Below are positions 32,950 to 44,199 of a DNA stretch of 64,000 nucleotides, piece by piece. The notes under the pieces are model-generated. The model saw only the letters and a program-made list of their open reading frames with translations. It was not told where the DNA came from and did no database searches. The position numbers and the translations under genes were made by a program. The DNA comes from Acanthosepion esculentum (taxonomy: Eukaryota > Mollusca > Cephalopoda > Sepiida > Sepiidae), in NCBI GenBank assembly GCA_964036315.1, contig OZ038488.1, positions 64,329,254 through 64,393,253 of the forward strand, in the 5' to 3' direction. The stretch's first letter is position 1. Each line of letters starts with the position of its first letter.

Positions 32950-33080
32950 AGGTAAATTGGAAATATGAAATTTAATCTATTAGTTTGAAATTAAAACTAA
33001 AATAAAAGCTTCATGGAATTTTTTTTCTTTTTTAAAAATTCATTTTAAACCTTAGGTATATCGCGTGTCTTTGGAGATTA
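32950..33080 (+). repeat. direct repeat of the 32556-32690 segment
   Basis: GAAATTTAATCTATTAGTTTG and AAATTAAAACTAAAATAAAA recur from 32575, ending with TATCGCGTGTCTTTGG. The 260 bp between are unrelated, so this is an insertion or a partial duplication. Confidence 0.8.
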
Positions 33081-33084
33081 CTAC

Positions 33085-34300
33085 TTTCATTATATAATCG
33101 TATAATTGGAAAGTGCCAAAAATAGTTGCCCGACAAAACGCCAAAATAACGTCTTCGACAAACTTTAAAAATCAGTCTTAAAATTCTTTTTTCTTTACAT
33201 AGGCTCGAACACTGACCTCTGGTGCCTGTGGGAAACAGTAATGCCAGCCACGTGGCAGGCCGGGGCTTAGTGTCATCTCGATCAAAGCGGAAAACGCAAA
33301 TGACTCCCGGATACAACCTTTCATCATGAGTCATGTTTATTGAGCTTAGATTCACTCTATGTTGTATTATTAGTATTGCAATTTCCTTTGGTCCTTAGGT
33401 CAAGAGGTTTAGCGTGTGAGGTTCGGACATCAATAGTATTCTGGTTATATTACCTGGTCATATAGAAGCATGTTGATTATCAGAGGTGAAAGTGGCGGCA
33501 GGAAGCAATGTTACACCTTAGTGTCATGAAGGGGCGGTCAGTGCTTTAGACAGCGAAATCTCTCTTTGATGTAGAATTGAACTAACTTTCTTTTTCGATT
33601 GTTTTGTCTTTTAGTATACGCCAGGCATATTGGGTCAAATAAATAAATAAGGACTAATTTTCAGATCTGTACTTAAAAAAGGAAGCTTTTATTAAATTTC
33701 TGGAACGTAGACATTGATAGGATAGTTTGTATGCTGTTGGAGGTGTAGCTCGTTTTGATCATTAGATACCGGAAATGTCGTTTTAAAGGAAAATAACAGA
33801 AAAGGTTGCTAAATATTTTCGGCCATTTTAGTCTGTTGTTGCGTTAAAAATCTATATGTAAAATTCTATGACTTCCGTTAGTCTGTCAGTTCATCACACT
33901 CTCTAAAATATCCATACACTGACTGATCGAAACCAAATTTAAGGGAGAAGTTCAAACAGGTAAATGTGTACAAAGTACAGTTGGTTTTAATAAGGTGCGT
34001 AAAAACCGCGAAGTAGGGTTTTTGTCAAAGTATTTTTCCAAACAAATCAACTTATTCAAATTTCATCGATTGGTTTGCGAAATTGAACGAAAAAAATGTT
34101 AGCGATAACTTCAACAATATTAAATACTGGATTTCAACATGTATCAGCTTGTCGTAAAAAATGTCTAGTTTATTTATATTTAAAGATCACATTTGGGCGC
34201 AAAGAGTTAATTTTAGAAAATTCTTATATATTACGTTTAATTTCCTTTAAAAAGAGGTTACTTATTTGTTGTTTGTTCCCTTTCTCATTTCCTCTTTCCC
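33085..34300. other. unrecognised stretch, possible decayed SINE near 33200
   Basis: No gene recognised. 33200-33275 read on the minus strand has GTGTTCGAGCC preceded by a GC-rich tRNA-like block (GGCCTGCCACGTGGCTGGC), perhaps an old SINE head. Confidence 0.35.
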
Positions 34301-34304
34301 TCCC

Positions 34305-34595
34305 AGTGGAGTAGTGGATAGCGGTTCGGATTGAGGAACTGAAGAGCCGAGTTCGAATTCCAGTTGAATCTATTACATTCACTTAACGTGTTAATACCAT
34401 TAGGAAAGGTATGAATCCTCTTCTTCTCCCCCCCCCCAGCTGTGGGTAAATAGCAGGACAGACCGGGGTCTACCGCAGAAAGAAATGGCAACCTACTACG
34501 GGAAAAAAAATCTGCCTCGTCAATCATGTATAGAAAGATACATGATCGCCTAAGCGTGTATCACGCATGACACACGCCAATGACTGACTCTCCTT
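34305..34595 (+). mobile_element. tRNA-derived SINE, nearly full length
   Basis: Head: GTGGAGTAGTGGATAGCGG (box A) and CGAGTTCGAATTCCAGT (box B). Body: TTACATTCACTTAACG, TAGGAAAGGTATGAATCC, AGCTGTGGGTAAATAGCAGG, GGCAACCTACTACGGG, CATGATCGCCTAAGCG and a CT-rich tail. It is the best local reference for the SINE pieces at 355, 2700, 13297 and 14806. The tRNA origin is inferred from box positions. Confidence 0.8.
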
Positions 34596-34609
34596 CTCTC
34601 TCTCTCTTG

Positions 34610-35555
34610 ATATATTTATAAATTAGTGAGGAGTTATGAAATTTTAAGAGACTACATAGATTATATTTCTTTTAATAATACATATTAATCTTAAATTTTT
34701 AGTAAATCTCTACTAACAGCTACAATCTTCTTATGATTCATTTTCTACAGCTGAGTTAGGGTCAGGGTTCATTTAAGATATGAAGCCGTATAACTAAAAA
34801 GTGTCATTTAAAAAAAAATCTCTCTTAACCACATGGCGATGACAGTTCCGCATTTCCCATCAGTGCCATATATTAAAAACCAATATTACGGAAGCTGATT
34901 TTCAAAACAGGCCCAATTACTTAAAATATTGACGCAACCCAATCTTCCTTACTCATTTCTTCTCAGTTGGTGTCAAGCTGAGTTTGGACTATAAGAAAAT
35001 AGATTGTACCGGTGGAATACATATTAAATGTGTGCAAAGTACCCAGCGCATATTTTTTTTTATAATTAGAAATGAAATACAGGGAACTATCCTGAGTATG
35101 ACGATAAACTACATTCGGTAGCAAGGCCTCTGATCTGGAGGTTTTCAGGAGTGCGGAACCACGCCTTAATTGCTGTTGTTCCCAGGTCCACCCAGACCCG
35201 AGGTGGTAGCACCTGCTAGGATCCCAGCCATGGGAAAATAGTTAAACCCTAAACTAGTTCAAAACAATATGAAAGTATAAAAGTACATTTTTATAGTAAA
35301 AATAACAGCAATATATTTTCATAGTAAAAAAACTGCAACCAATACATTTTCGTAAAAGAAATGACTAATGCTCCCACCAAAATTAAACTTTGGTATTAAA
35401 TAACCCATAAGGAGTTGATATGCTTTCTAAACAAACAAACAAATAAACAAATACAGGAGAAATTTATTTTAAATATTAACGCTGGAAACATTTTTTAATC
35501 AATTTATCGCTGTAAAACCATAATGCCACTAAGACGCGAGGGTGCTGCTGGGAGT
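34610..35555. other. unrecognised stretch
   Basis: AT-rich, with a GC-richer block at 35100-35230 containing GGTCCACCCAGACCCGAGGT. No gene or repeat family recognised. Confidence 0.4.
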
Positions 35556-35559
35556 AAAA

Positions 35560-35835
35560 GAGAATGAAAAGATTTTAGAAGAAACAGGAAACCCAATCCT
35601 AAAAAGAAAACAAGCGATAAATCTCTACTCCTGTTCAAAAGACCGGGGAGGAGTGTGAACCAGACGATAGGCGAACCTATCTACCCGTATTGAGGAGAAA
35701 TAATAAATAGATAATTAATGAATAAAATTTCAGTGTCCAGGCGGAGACGTTAGAAGTATAGACTTTAGAAGAAACTGGAAATTTAATCCTAAACGCGAAA
35801 CAAGAGATGGACCTCTACACCTGTTCAATTCTGCC
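35560..35835 (-). repeat. inverted copies of the 29447 direct repeat
   Basis: CTACTCCTGTTCAAAAGACCG and ACGATAGGCGAACCTATCTAC are reverse matches to 29640-29720. Two units, the second shortened. Confidence 0.75.
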
Positions 35836-35839
35836 TTTC

Positions 35840-37173
35840 TAGATGTAATTCTTTTCTTTATTGCTATTTTTGTCCTACCCCTCCTTCCTTTTTACCGTCT
35901 TTCCTTCTTTCTTTCTTTCTTTCTTTCTTTCTTTACTTCTCTTCTCACTTGCTACACCTGAATTATCCCTCCTTTCTTTCTACCGTCTTTTTTCTTTTTT
36001 CTCTTGCCATTCTTGACCTAACCTCTCTTTCTTTCTACTGTCTTTCTTTCTTTCTTTACTTTTCTTCTCTCTTATTACTTATGTCCTACTCCCACTTTAT
36101 TTCTATGTTTCTTTCTTTCTTTACTTCTCCTTTCTTTCGCTATTCTTGCCCTACCCCTCCTGTCTTTCTTTATTTATTTATTTCCCTTCTCACTTGCTAA
36201 ACTTGACCCACTCCTTCCTTTCTTTCTACCGCCTTTTTTTCTTTACTTCTCTTCTCACTTGCTATTCTTGTCCAACTCTCACTTTCTTTCTACTGTCTTT
36301 CTTTCTTTACTCTCTTCTTTCCTACTATTCTTGTCCTGCCCTTCCTTTACTTCTCTTGTTAATTCCTTTCTAGGATATTTCTTTGCTTTCTTTTTTTTGT
36401 TGTTGTTGTTATTCTGATCGTATTCTTCCTTCATTTCCACCATCTTTACTTCTTGTCCTTATTGCAATTCTTGTCTTGTTCTTCCTTCTTTTCTACCGCC
36501 TTTCCTTTATTCTTTTCTTTCTTGCTATTCTAGTCCCGTTCGTTATTCCTTTTCACTGTCTATCCTTTCTTTGCTTCTCTTCATTTCTACTCTTGTCCTA
36601 TCCTTCCTTCCTTTCTGATGCCCTTCCTTTCTACCGTCTATCGTTTCTTTTCACTTCTTTCTTGCTACTGTTGTTTTGTCCTTCCTTCATTTCCATCTTC
36701 CTTCCTCCCTTTCATAATTACCATTTTTTTCTTTCTTGAGATTCTAAGTCGATGGTTCCTTCTTTTCTACACTCGTCGCCTTTTCTTTCTTTGTTTTCAT
36801 TCTTGCCTTTCTCGTCCTGTCATTCTAGCAATCTTTTCTTTATCAATTCCTTCATTGAATCGTTCGTTCTTTCTTGTTTTTATCTGTCAATCTCACCTTC
36901 CTTCCTACCCTGTTTCCTTCCTTTTATCCTCCGTTTCTCCTTCCCTTTTGTTTTCCTTGCTTTTCTTACCAAATTCTTATTTGACACTTTCCTTAATCAT
37001 GCCTTTCTCATGCTATTCATCCTTCTTCAAATTTCACCTTTTCATTTTTTCCTTGCCTTTCTCCCTCTATTCTTCATTCTTTTCTACCGCCCTTGCTTTT
37101 ACTCCTTGTATTTCTTGCCTTATTTTTCTTCTTTTTTCTACCGTTCTAGCATTCTTCCTTCTTTTCATTAGCC

Positions 37174-37208
<35 letters not shown>

Positions 37209-37250
37209 TGGTGTTTTCTTGCTAACTTCCTTTCTTCTCTTCCTCTAATA
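35840..37250. repeat. pyrimidine-rich degenerate minisatellite
   Basis: Blocks like TTTCTACCGTCTTTC, CACTTGCTATTCTTGTCC and (CTTT)n recur every 70-90 bp through about 1.4 kb. The long open frames here (236 codons at most) are only F/S/L/P/Y and are artefacts. Confidence 0.85.
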
Positions 37251-37565
37251 CATCCTTTATATTTTTACTCGCTTTTAGCTGCTCTTTTTATCATTTCTTT
37301 TCCAACTTTTCCAACCTTACTTCCCTAAATCCGCTGGCTACAAACATCGTCTACCTCAGCTGCATAAGCAACAATCGCTACTGGTTAAAGTTTTAAACTA
37401 CATTCTGTTGACCGGACGTGTCCAGCTTGCGCGACTAACCGGAAGAAAACACATTCTTGAATATCTACTGTTTTCAGGTGCATTTCCTTCAACAGACCCA
37501 TCACCTTTCATCCACATTCGCTGTCCCTGTTTTTCTTGATTACTCTTTCTGTATTGAAAGGTAAG

Positions 37566-37569
<4 letters not shown>

Positions 37570-37624
<55 letters not shown>
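37570..37624. repeat. (AAT)n tract
   Basis: Pure AAT run, the first of five in 37.5-40.3 kb that abut pieces of one retrotransposon. Confidence 0.95.
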
Positions 37625-37626
<2 letters not shown>

Positions 37627-37672
37627 AGAATTTCAATGTTTCTAAAATAGAATTTCAAAAACTGTCATACTA

Positions 37673-38075
37673 AAGGGTGTTTCATTAAGACGGATTATAT
37701 ATAAGGGTGTTTTGGGGCACCTCGAGGTGGTGTAATGGTTAGCAAGCTTGTCTCACTAGTACAATTATGACTGAGTAAAGAGTTCGATCCTCACTGGGTG
37801 CCCTTCGGCCTTGTGCCATATCTAAGTTACGCTTGGAAAATCACTATATAAGGGTGTTTCATTAAGACGGATCAAAGTCAGCAGTAAATAAATCAGTGTT
37901 ATTTGTGAAAATTTATTTATTTCTCTATTGGATCATGTTATTTAAGTCATGGCAATTATGCATGAAAAATAATATCGTCCAAATGTCCGCTAAATCTGAA
38001 AGAAAAAGAAAAAAAATCATTAGACGCTTAACTTAATTCACATTAAAAATCGGTCCAAGTTATTGGAACACCCTT
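37673..38075. mobile_element. AAGGGTGTT-ended TA-target DNA transposon remnant
   Basis: TA-AAGGGTGTTTCATTAAGACGG at the left and TTATTGGAACACCCTT-TA at the right. The empty site is preserved in copy C (ACTGTCAAATTATAAGGACC). The left end is partly doubled, and a SINE lies inside. No transposase coding recognised. Confidence 0.85.
37713..37844 (+). mobile_element. tRNA-derived SINE with 15-bp target duplications
   Basis: Box A GGTGGTGTAATGGTTAGCAAG and box B AGAGTTCGATCCTCACTGGG, then CCCTTCGGCCTTGTGCC. It is flanked by direct repeats TATATAAGGGTGTTT at 37698-37712 and 37845-37859. The clean duplications suggest a relatively young insertion. Confidence 0.85.
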
Positions 38076-38383
38076 TATAAGGACCTGCAAATCGAAGTGG
38101 AAACTACGATTATCCCTGTTGTAATAGGAGCATTGGATATGATAAAGAAGGGTACCAAAAATCATGTGAGTAAAATTCCTGGACATATCATCACCTCAAA
38201 GCTACAAAAGAATACTTTGTGTGAAACTGCACATATCATTCACAAAAAAACCCTTCATCTAAATAAAATGTCCCAAATGTGCATAGATAACTCTACTACA
38301 GTACCATTCTTGCACATAGACCCTGGAGGTGACTTGGTAATTTGTCACTTAAAATTACTTTCTAGCAAGTTAATACCACACAC

Positions 38384-38459
<76 letters not shown>
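38384..38459. repeat. (AAT)n tract, 3' tail of copy A
   Basis: AAT run read as poly-isoleucine in the open frame that joins copies A and B. Confidence 0.95.
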
Positions 38460-38460
<1 letters not shown>

Positions 38461-39239
38461 AGATACAGAAACAATGGCAAGATAAACCGCTTCACGGCCA
38501 ATACTCTGCCCGTACCAAACAAGCTGACGTAGACAAAAACTGCATCCATCAGTGGCTACGTAGTGCAGGGTTGAAAGCTGAAACTGAAGGTTTTATCATT
38601 GCTGCACAGGACCAATGCTTGTTAACTAGGAATTATCAAGCACATATACTAAAATACCGTGTTAGCCCAAAATGCAGATTCTGTGACAAATATCCAGAAA
38701 CCATTGATCATCTTATATCAGGTTGCACGATATTGGCACCCACTGAATATAAAACCCGGCATGACAGAGTGGGCCTATATCTGCACTGGAAAATTTGCAA
38801 CTCCTATGGGAAGGAAACTGGAAGAAACTGGTACGAACACCACCCTGACCCGGTTACGGAGATAGGACCTGTTACAATTCTATGGGACTACACAATACAC
38901 ACTGACAGAACAATCAAAGCCAACCGCCCAGACATTGTTATTAAAGACCACAAACAAAATAAGTGCCTCCTTATTGATACGGCAGTCCCTGCAGACTGCA
39001 ATGTATCTTTGAAGATATTCGAAAAACTGTCAAAATACAAGGACCTTGAAATAGAAATCTCAAAAATGTGGCACATGGGAACATCAACAATTCCTGTTGT
39101 AGTTGGAGTCCTTGGACTGGTTGGAAAAGATTCCAGTAGGCTGATTGAAGCGATCCCTGGAAGTCCATGCCTCAAAGAGATACAAAAAATTGTTCTGACA
39201 AGTACAGCCCATACTTTACGAAGGGCTTTATCTATGTAA
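38460..39239 (+). CDS. non-LTR retrotransposon C-terminal region, zinc knuckle plus endonuclease-like domain (copy B)
   Basis: About 260 codons are open from just after the (AAT)n to TAA. Early part: QWQDKPLHGQYSARTK and AETEGFIIAAQDQ, the segment following the RT in this element type. Then CRFCDKYPETIDHLISGC, a C-x2-C-x8-H-x4-C knuckle, and later ANRPDIVIKDHKQNKCLLID followed by AVPAD, which resembles the restriction-like endonuclease (PD-(D/E)XK type) of R2/R4-like retrotransposons. It ends with TIPVVVGVLGLVGKD and a helical tail. The RT itself is missing. A continuous frame of 380 codons from 38097 arises only because copy A's tail and the (AAT)n are in frame. Function now is doubtful. Confidence 0.8.
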
Positions 39240-39349
39240 TTATTTTTTTTTTTTTTGCAGTGGAAAGTGTCATGATGCCATTTCTAACCTTAGGTCCCTG
39301 GGCGGGACCCGGAAAGAAATGTGTAAACGCCAGATATCAAAGGAAATAA

Positions 39350-39351
39350 AA

Positions 39352-39412
<61 letters not shown>
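39350..39412. repeat. (AAT)n tract, 3' tail of copy B
   Basis: AAT run following a 110-bp 3' flank (GGTCCCTGGGCGGGACCCGG block near 39290). Confidence 0.95.
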
Positions 39413-39692
39413 TGGATGTAGTAATCAATAATAATTAAATCACATGAAACTTCCAGAATGTATCACAAATTGAAAACTTAGTGCCACATGACCTACAGCA
39501 AGAACTTTCATTCAACATTAGTAATAAAAAAATAATCAAGAAAATTGGAACAAGTAGAAATTACACATAAAACCAAGCTAAAATTATTCAAGCCACATTA
39601 CATCTGAAGATGTAGTAAATATTAAGGAAAGTGTTGGAGTGGCAGTAAGTCAATGTTATATAGTCTTCTGCAAAACCTAAAATCTAACACTG
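39413..39692 (+). other. unassigned segment between (AAT)n tails
   Basis: AT-rich 280 bp starting directly after one (AAT)n and ending in the next. Probably another truncated tailed insertion, but no coding match seen. Confidence 0.4.

Positions 39693-39744
<52 letters not shown>
39693..39744. repeat. (AAT)n tract
   Basis: AAT run upstream of copy C. Confidence 0.95.
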
Positions 39745-39746
<2 letters not shown>

Positions 39747-40256
39747 GCTACATGGTACAACACAACCCGAAATGATATCACAGAAGGTGATGGGGTGGCT
39801 ATACTGTGGAATTTTTCCCAGGAAAATTGATGCAAATAGCCGAGACATAGTCATAAAAGATTTCAAAAAAAGAACATGTCAACTAATTGATATGATTTGA
39901 CCACAGGATTCCAATGTTTCTAAAAAAAAATAGAATTTCAAAAACTGTCAAATTATAAGGACCTTCAAATCGAAGTAACAAAAATATGGAAACTTAAAAC
40001 CACGATGATCCCTGTTGTGATAGGGTCATTGGGCATGATTAAAAAGTTTACCGAAAATCATGAGTAAAATTCCTGGACTCATCGGCATCTCAGAGCTATA
40101 AAATATTACTAATCCGCAAAACACTACTCATGTAAACGAAATGCCCCAAATATGCATAGGTAAGTCTCCCACGGTGCCCTTTTTAATCATAGACCCCGGA
40201 GGAAACTTGGTAATTAGACACTTAAAATTATTCTCTGGGAAGATGATACGACACAC
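39745..40256 (+). pseudogene. (AAT)n-tailed non-LTR retrotransposon, copy C tail
   Basis: Encodes IDANSRDIVIKDFKKRTCQLI (endonuclease-like motif), then, after stops and a frameshift, YKDLQIEVTKIWKLKTTMIP and VVIGSLGMIKK. The 3' flank CATAGACCCCGGAGGAAACT matches copy A. Several stops, so not functional. Confidence 0.8.

Positions 40257-40322
<66 letters not shown>
40257..40322. repeat. (AAT)n tract, 3' tail of copy C
   Basis: AAT run. Confidence 0.95.
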
Positions 40323-40324
<2 letters not shown>

Positions 40325-40524
40325 ATGTGCTAATGCTACACCAGACATGCCTTTCACGGCTCATGATCTTAATTGAAAGTGTTAACATGTTTATGTTTTG
40401 TCTATGCTATAGTCCTGGGAACAATCCTACACATTAGACTCAATCGAAACAGCACAAGCAATAACTGAGCAATACGGACAAGACGGGATATGAACAGTAA
40501 AACGATAATAATCTACAACCTAGC

Positions 40525-40590
40525 TACCTGAAGAAGACCAGAGCGTACAACGGCTGAAACGTTGTGATGAAGACAATAAAGATGAGGACA
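40525..40590 (+). ncRNA. small hammerhead-like motif, very short helix III
   Basis: CTGAAGA (core with N7 = A), helix II GACC/GGCT region around a GAGCGTACAAC loop, GAAAC, then GTT as cleavage triplet and GTGATG. Same block as the minus-strand copies at 1050 and 54810, followed by AATAAAGATGAGGAC. Confidence 0.4.
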
Positions 40591-40619
40591 TGGAAATAAT
40601 GATAACTTCTCATTCTAGA

Positions 40620-41760
40620 AATCCAGACGTTAAAAGATAGATAAGAATGAGATATTCGAATGAAAAGAAAAATGGAAACCTACAAATGAAATGCAATGGT
40701 TGGCTTCTCGTTACATCAGCTTTGTATTTTCGTTCCGTTAACAATGTTCAAATCTAAGACAGAAAACAAGAGAAGCGTGTTAAAACCTGAAAGGTAGACA
40801 TCAATAACGAGGGATTAAATAATGCTGGAAAAAAATCTTCGTGTAAATAGCGTGTTTTAAAACTTTTCTTTTACCGTCATCAAACAAGAGTGACAGCACA
40901 TAAAAACGAGTGTTCGATTCCAAGCTGCTCCACGAAAAAAAACAATGAATGTTCAAATAAAAGTGGCTAAGATCATGTTACATACTGGCGATAAGAAGAT
41001 ACCTATTCAGACTTCAATGTTGACATTATGCGATTTTTTAAGGGAAAATTAACTAAAAAAAAAAAATTACGAAAAAAAATACGACAAGTGATATCCATAA
41101 GGTCAGTCACAGGTTTATTTTAGAACATCCCGTCTCGTCCCCGACCTCCAAAAATTCCCTTAAAATCCCAGTTTCTATTGTTTAAAGGTCAAAACCTAAC
41201 TAAAGTATCACTTTAGACGAATATTATTAAAAAGATACGTAAACATAGCAAGGTGTTTGGTTCCCTACAAACAAAAAAATCATTTGTTCAGGGTGCCGCA
41301 TCATATCCGCACACGAACTATCATCGGCTGCTTTAAAGTCGGAAGTTGATATTACCGTTTTTGATTACATATAAGGATACCGCTTTTTTCCCATTAAAAA
41401 CTTCTCAAGTATTTTATATACGAAGTTTAGGTAGCTGGTAGGGTAATGTTTACTCTGACGACGTAGACTAACTGTACTTAAATTTAGCGTAAATCTACAA
41501 TACTAAAATATTTGTTCAAATAGCATCATCACTACCACCAGCGCCATTACCATCAACGTCGCAAGCCTATTGCTACTCTATAGCTACTTCCATCACAAAT
41601 GTTCAAACGATCTGCATTCTTTCGTGTCACAAGTTACTGTTAAGATGCATCCACAGAGTTAAATCACATCATTCCCTCTGTATTCCATTAATAGGAAGGA
41701 AGTTTCACTCAGCTTTTTGCCAAGAGTCGCGACATTGAGGAACAAGCAACCGCGTGGGTG
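40620..41760. other. unrecognised stretch
   Basis: No gene or known repeat recognised in about 1.1 kb. Confidence 0.4.
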
Positions 41761-41764
41761 TTTT

Positions 41765-42690
41765 ACTTCATCAAGTCAAGGGTAATCTATCCCCCATATC
41801 CCCATAATCTTTATTTCATACTTCCTCCTTACGTTCGTATCACACACCTCATTCAGCAACCCTCTTCTTTGAATGATTCGAGGTTTGTATTGGGGGAACA
41901 TTAGTATATTAAAAAAAAAAACACATCATCAGCAAACAAAAAATTTTAAAAAATGGCGCAGCGCGATTGAACAGGAACGGTTATTCACTGGGAATATGTC
42001 TTCGAATATTTACATGACCTAAAGCTCTCCTTACCTATAGACGAAATATGTATGGATTAAAATTCCAACAATCGTCCACTTTTGAGTTTTATTTTAATGA
42101 ACAAGTAACCACCTTTAAAACCAGTTATGGGTGCAGAACGTTCAAATATCATTTATTTTTCCACTTCCGGAATTGTCTATGTAGCTTCATTGTTTTGAGG
42201 TTCAGTTTTAAAATAATGCATCGAAATTGTCCAAATCTGAATATTGAGACTAATAGTCTACATGACTAATTCACTAACCACTGTTCCACGGCAAGTCATT
42301 TCGGTTGTATCATTCAATTTAGATAACTCGATATGCAAAAAAAAATAGTCGTTTTTCCCAAAACCTGTAATTTTAACCTCTTCAAGTCTAATATGAATCG
42401 TTATCTATCCTCCATATCCTCAATATTTTAATTTCCTTCCACTTACAGAATTTTGCTAGTAGTTTCAGTGGTTTGGAGGCCGAATGGAAAATAATGTCTC
42501 GAAATTGTCCGGATCTCAATACATGTATCCGCCATTTTAACATTTGAAATAAAAAAAAAGTACAGTCGAAGAGCGTAACAGTGTACATGACTAACTTGTT
42601 AACCACTGTTCTACAGCGAGGCTTTTTGGCTGTATTATTCAATTTAAATAACTCAGATACTGCAGAAAAATAACAGTGCATTTTTCAAAT
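41765..42690. repeat. diverged tandem repeat, period about 310-340 bp
   Basis: TAACCACTGTTCCACGGC (42275) recurs as TAACCACTGTTCTACAGC (42598). CGAAATTGTCCAAATCTGAA recurs as CGAAATTGTCCGGATCTCAA. TCATCAAGTCAAGGGTAATCT (41770) has a counterpart TCTTCAAGTCTAATATGAATC near 42380. At least two, probably three units. Confidence 0.7.
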
Positions 42691-42818
42691 TCATAGACAA
42701 ACAAAACAACAGACAGATTTACGAGGAGTGATGAGAAACTCTCAGATTTACAAAAGACTAACTAAATATTTTCTTTTACCTCATTCTTCACAAGGTCAGT
42801 AACTTTTCACCAGCTCCT

Positions 42819-42820
<2 letters not shown>

Positions 42821-42911
<91 letters not shown>
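42821..42911. repeat. (TA)n microsatellite
   Basis: Long TA run. Confidence 0.95.
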
Positions 42912-42913
<2 letters not shown>

Positions 42914-42949
42914 TTGTCTAGATATACCTTTTAGATATACATATATATA

Positions 42950-43135
42950 TACAGAGTTATACGGATATAAGAGAGTTGTCGGTACCGGAGAAGAAGTATC
43001 TTATATCCGGGTTTCTCTTATATCCGGGTTTGGTCTATTTTGTTTTATTAACACAGGCTCTAATTTGGAACCAGAGAAAATCTCTCTTATATCCGGGCTT
43101 CTCTTATATCCGGGTCTCTTATATCCGGGTTACAC

Positions 43136-43139
<4 letters not shown>
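42950..43139. mobile_element. TA-target MITE, copy 8
   Basis: Reverse orientation. Right end GGGTTACACTG is intact, left end decayed (ACAGAGTTATACGGATATAAG). The longest set of CCCGGATATAAGAGA-type repeats. Flanked by (TA)n on the right. Confidence 0.85.

Positions 43140-43222
<83 letters not shown>
43140..43222. repeat. (TA)n(GA)n microsatellite
   Basis: TA run then GA run. Confidence 0.95.
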
Positions 43223-43225
<3 letters not shown>

Positions 43226-43345
43226 CATGAAATAGTCGCCGTTGGGTGTTAATCTCAGTGTTTACTCTTACTTTTATATACACTCTAGCTTTGATACTGA
43301 ACACTTTTAACCATAAATACAGAATACCTTAAAACTATATAATTT
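43226..43345. repeat. repeat homologous to 24885-25000
   Basis: GCATGAAATAGTCGCCGTTGG and ATACCTTAAAACTATAT match the 24.9-kb block in the same order. Confidence 0.75.
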
Positions 43346-43424
43346 TCACATATATATATATATATATATATATTTGAAAAGAATATATATATATGAAAAG
43401 AATATATATATATATAATTCACCA

Positions 43425-43726
43425 AAATGTGCGCGCGTATGTATGTGTGTGCGCGTGTGTGTGTGATCGGATGTTGCTTATGCGTTTCGACAGTTTTCTT
43501 TCGATTTCGATTAAATTTTTTTGTTTGATAGATAATTCTTCAGTGCCGGTTTTAAGTCCAAATTGTTGGTGACAATGGCTCTCCACTACTTCCTGTCCAT
43601 TATAACTCTCAGCAGCGTTTTACTATTTACTGTCTTTTCTTAGATATATATCTTTCAAAAAAACTTTAATAAAAATAAATAGTTTAAATTATTACAATAA
43701 TATTACCTATATCTATAATTCTCAAA

Positions 43727-43793
<67 letters not shown>

Positions 43794-43895
43794 ATCGGAT
43801 ATTTTTTAAGCGTTTCCACAGTTTTCATCCGATTTCGATGAAATATTTTTGTTTGATAGATAATTGTTCAGTGGCTGTTTTTACATTACAGTTGA
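43425..43895. repeat. two direct copies around (GT)n
   Basis: (GT)n, GATCGGAT, GCGTTTCGACAGTTTTCTTTC, TTGTTTGATAGATAATTCTTC at 43430-43550, recurring at 43730-43890. Between them is a minus-strand LINE end scrap (GGCTCTCCACTACTTCCTGTC, 43577). Confidence 0.8.
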
Positions 43896-44199
43896 AATCT
43901 AACGCAAAAAATTATTAGAATTACAAAAAATTATTAGAATTACAAAAAATTATATTATAAATAAAAAATATCGTTTATTATTATTATGACGGTCCATTCT
44001 ATCTCTTGTATCCTCTTTACTGTGAACCACGCACACACGTGTTGACTTTTCACACAAACACACATATCACAACATTTCACTGTTTCTCACATACGTACAC
44101 AACGAGAATTTATATCTTATTTCAGAATTTTATTAACCCAAACAAAAAGACATTACTTTCCAATCTATGACCAATTGCTGATTCTTTACACTTTGCGCA

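Larger units (their letters stand above)
37626..38460 (+). pseudogene. (AAT)n-tailed non-LTR retrotransposon, copy A tail, with nested insertions
   Basis: The element's last coding part is split: CAGAATTTCAATGTTTCTAAA...ACTGTCATAC (37626-37670) and TAAGGACCTGCAAATCGAAG onward (from 38078). The second part encodes TTIIPVVIGALDMIKKGTKN and a 3' flank ending CACACAATAATAAT. A MITE at 37673-38075 sits in the gap. The matching unsplit sequence is in copy C near 39910-39980. Homology to copy B's C-terminus (STIPVVVGVLGLVGKDS) shows this is the same protein end. Confidence 0.85.

Noticed and set aside
35949..37328. Hydrophobic open frames up to 236 codons
   Set aside because: They arise from CTTT-rich degenerate repeats. 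Composition is limited to F, S, L, P and Y, and there are no gene signals.
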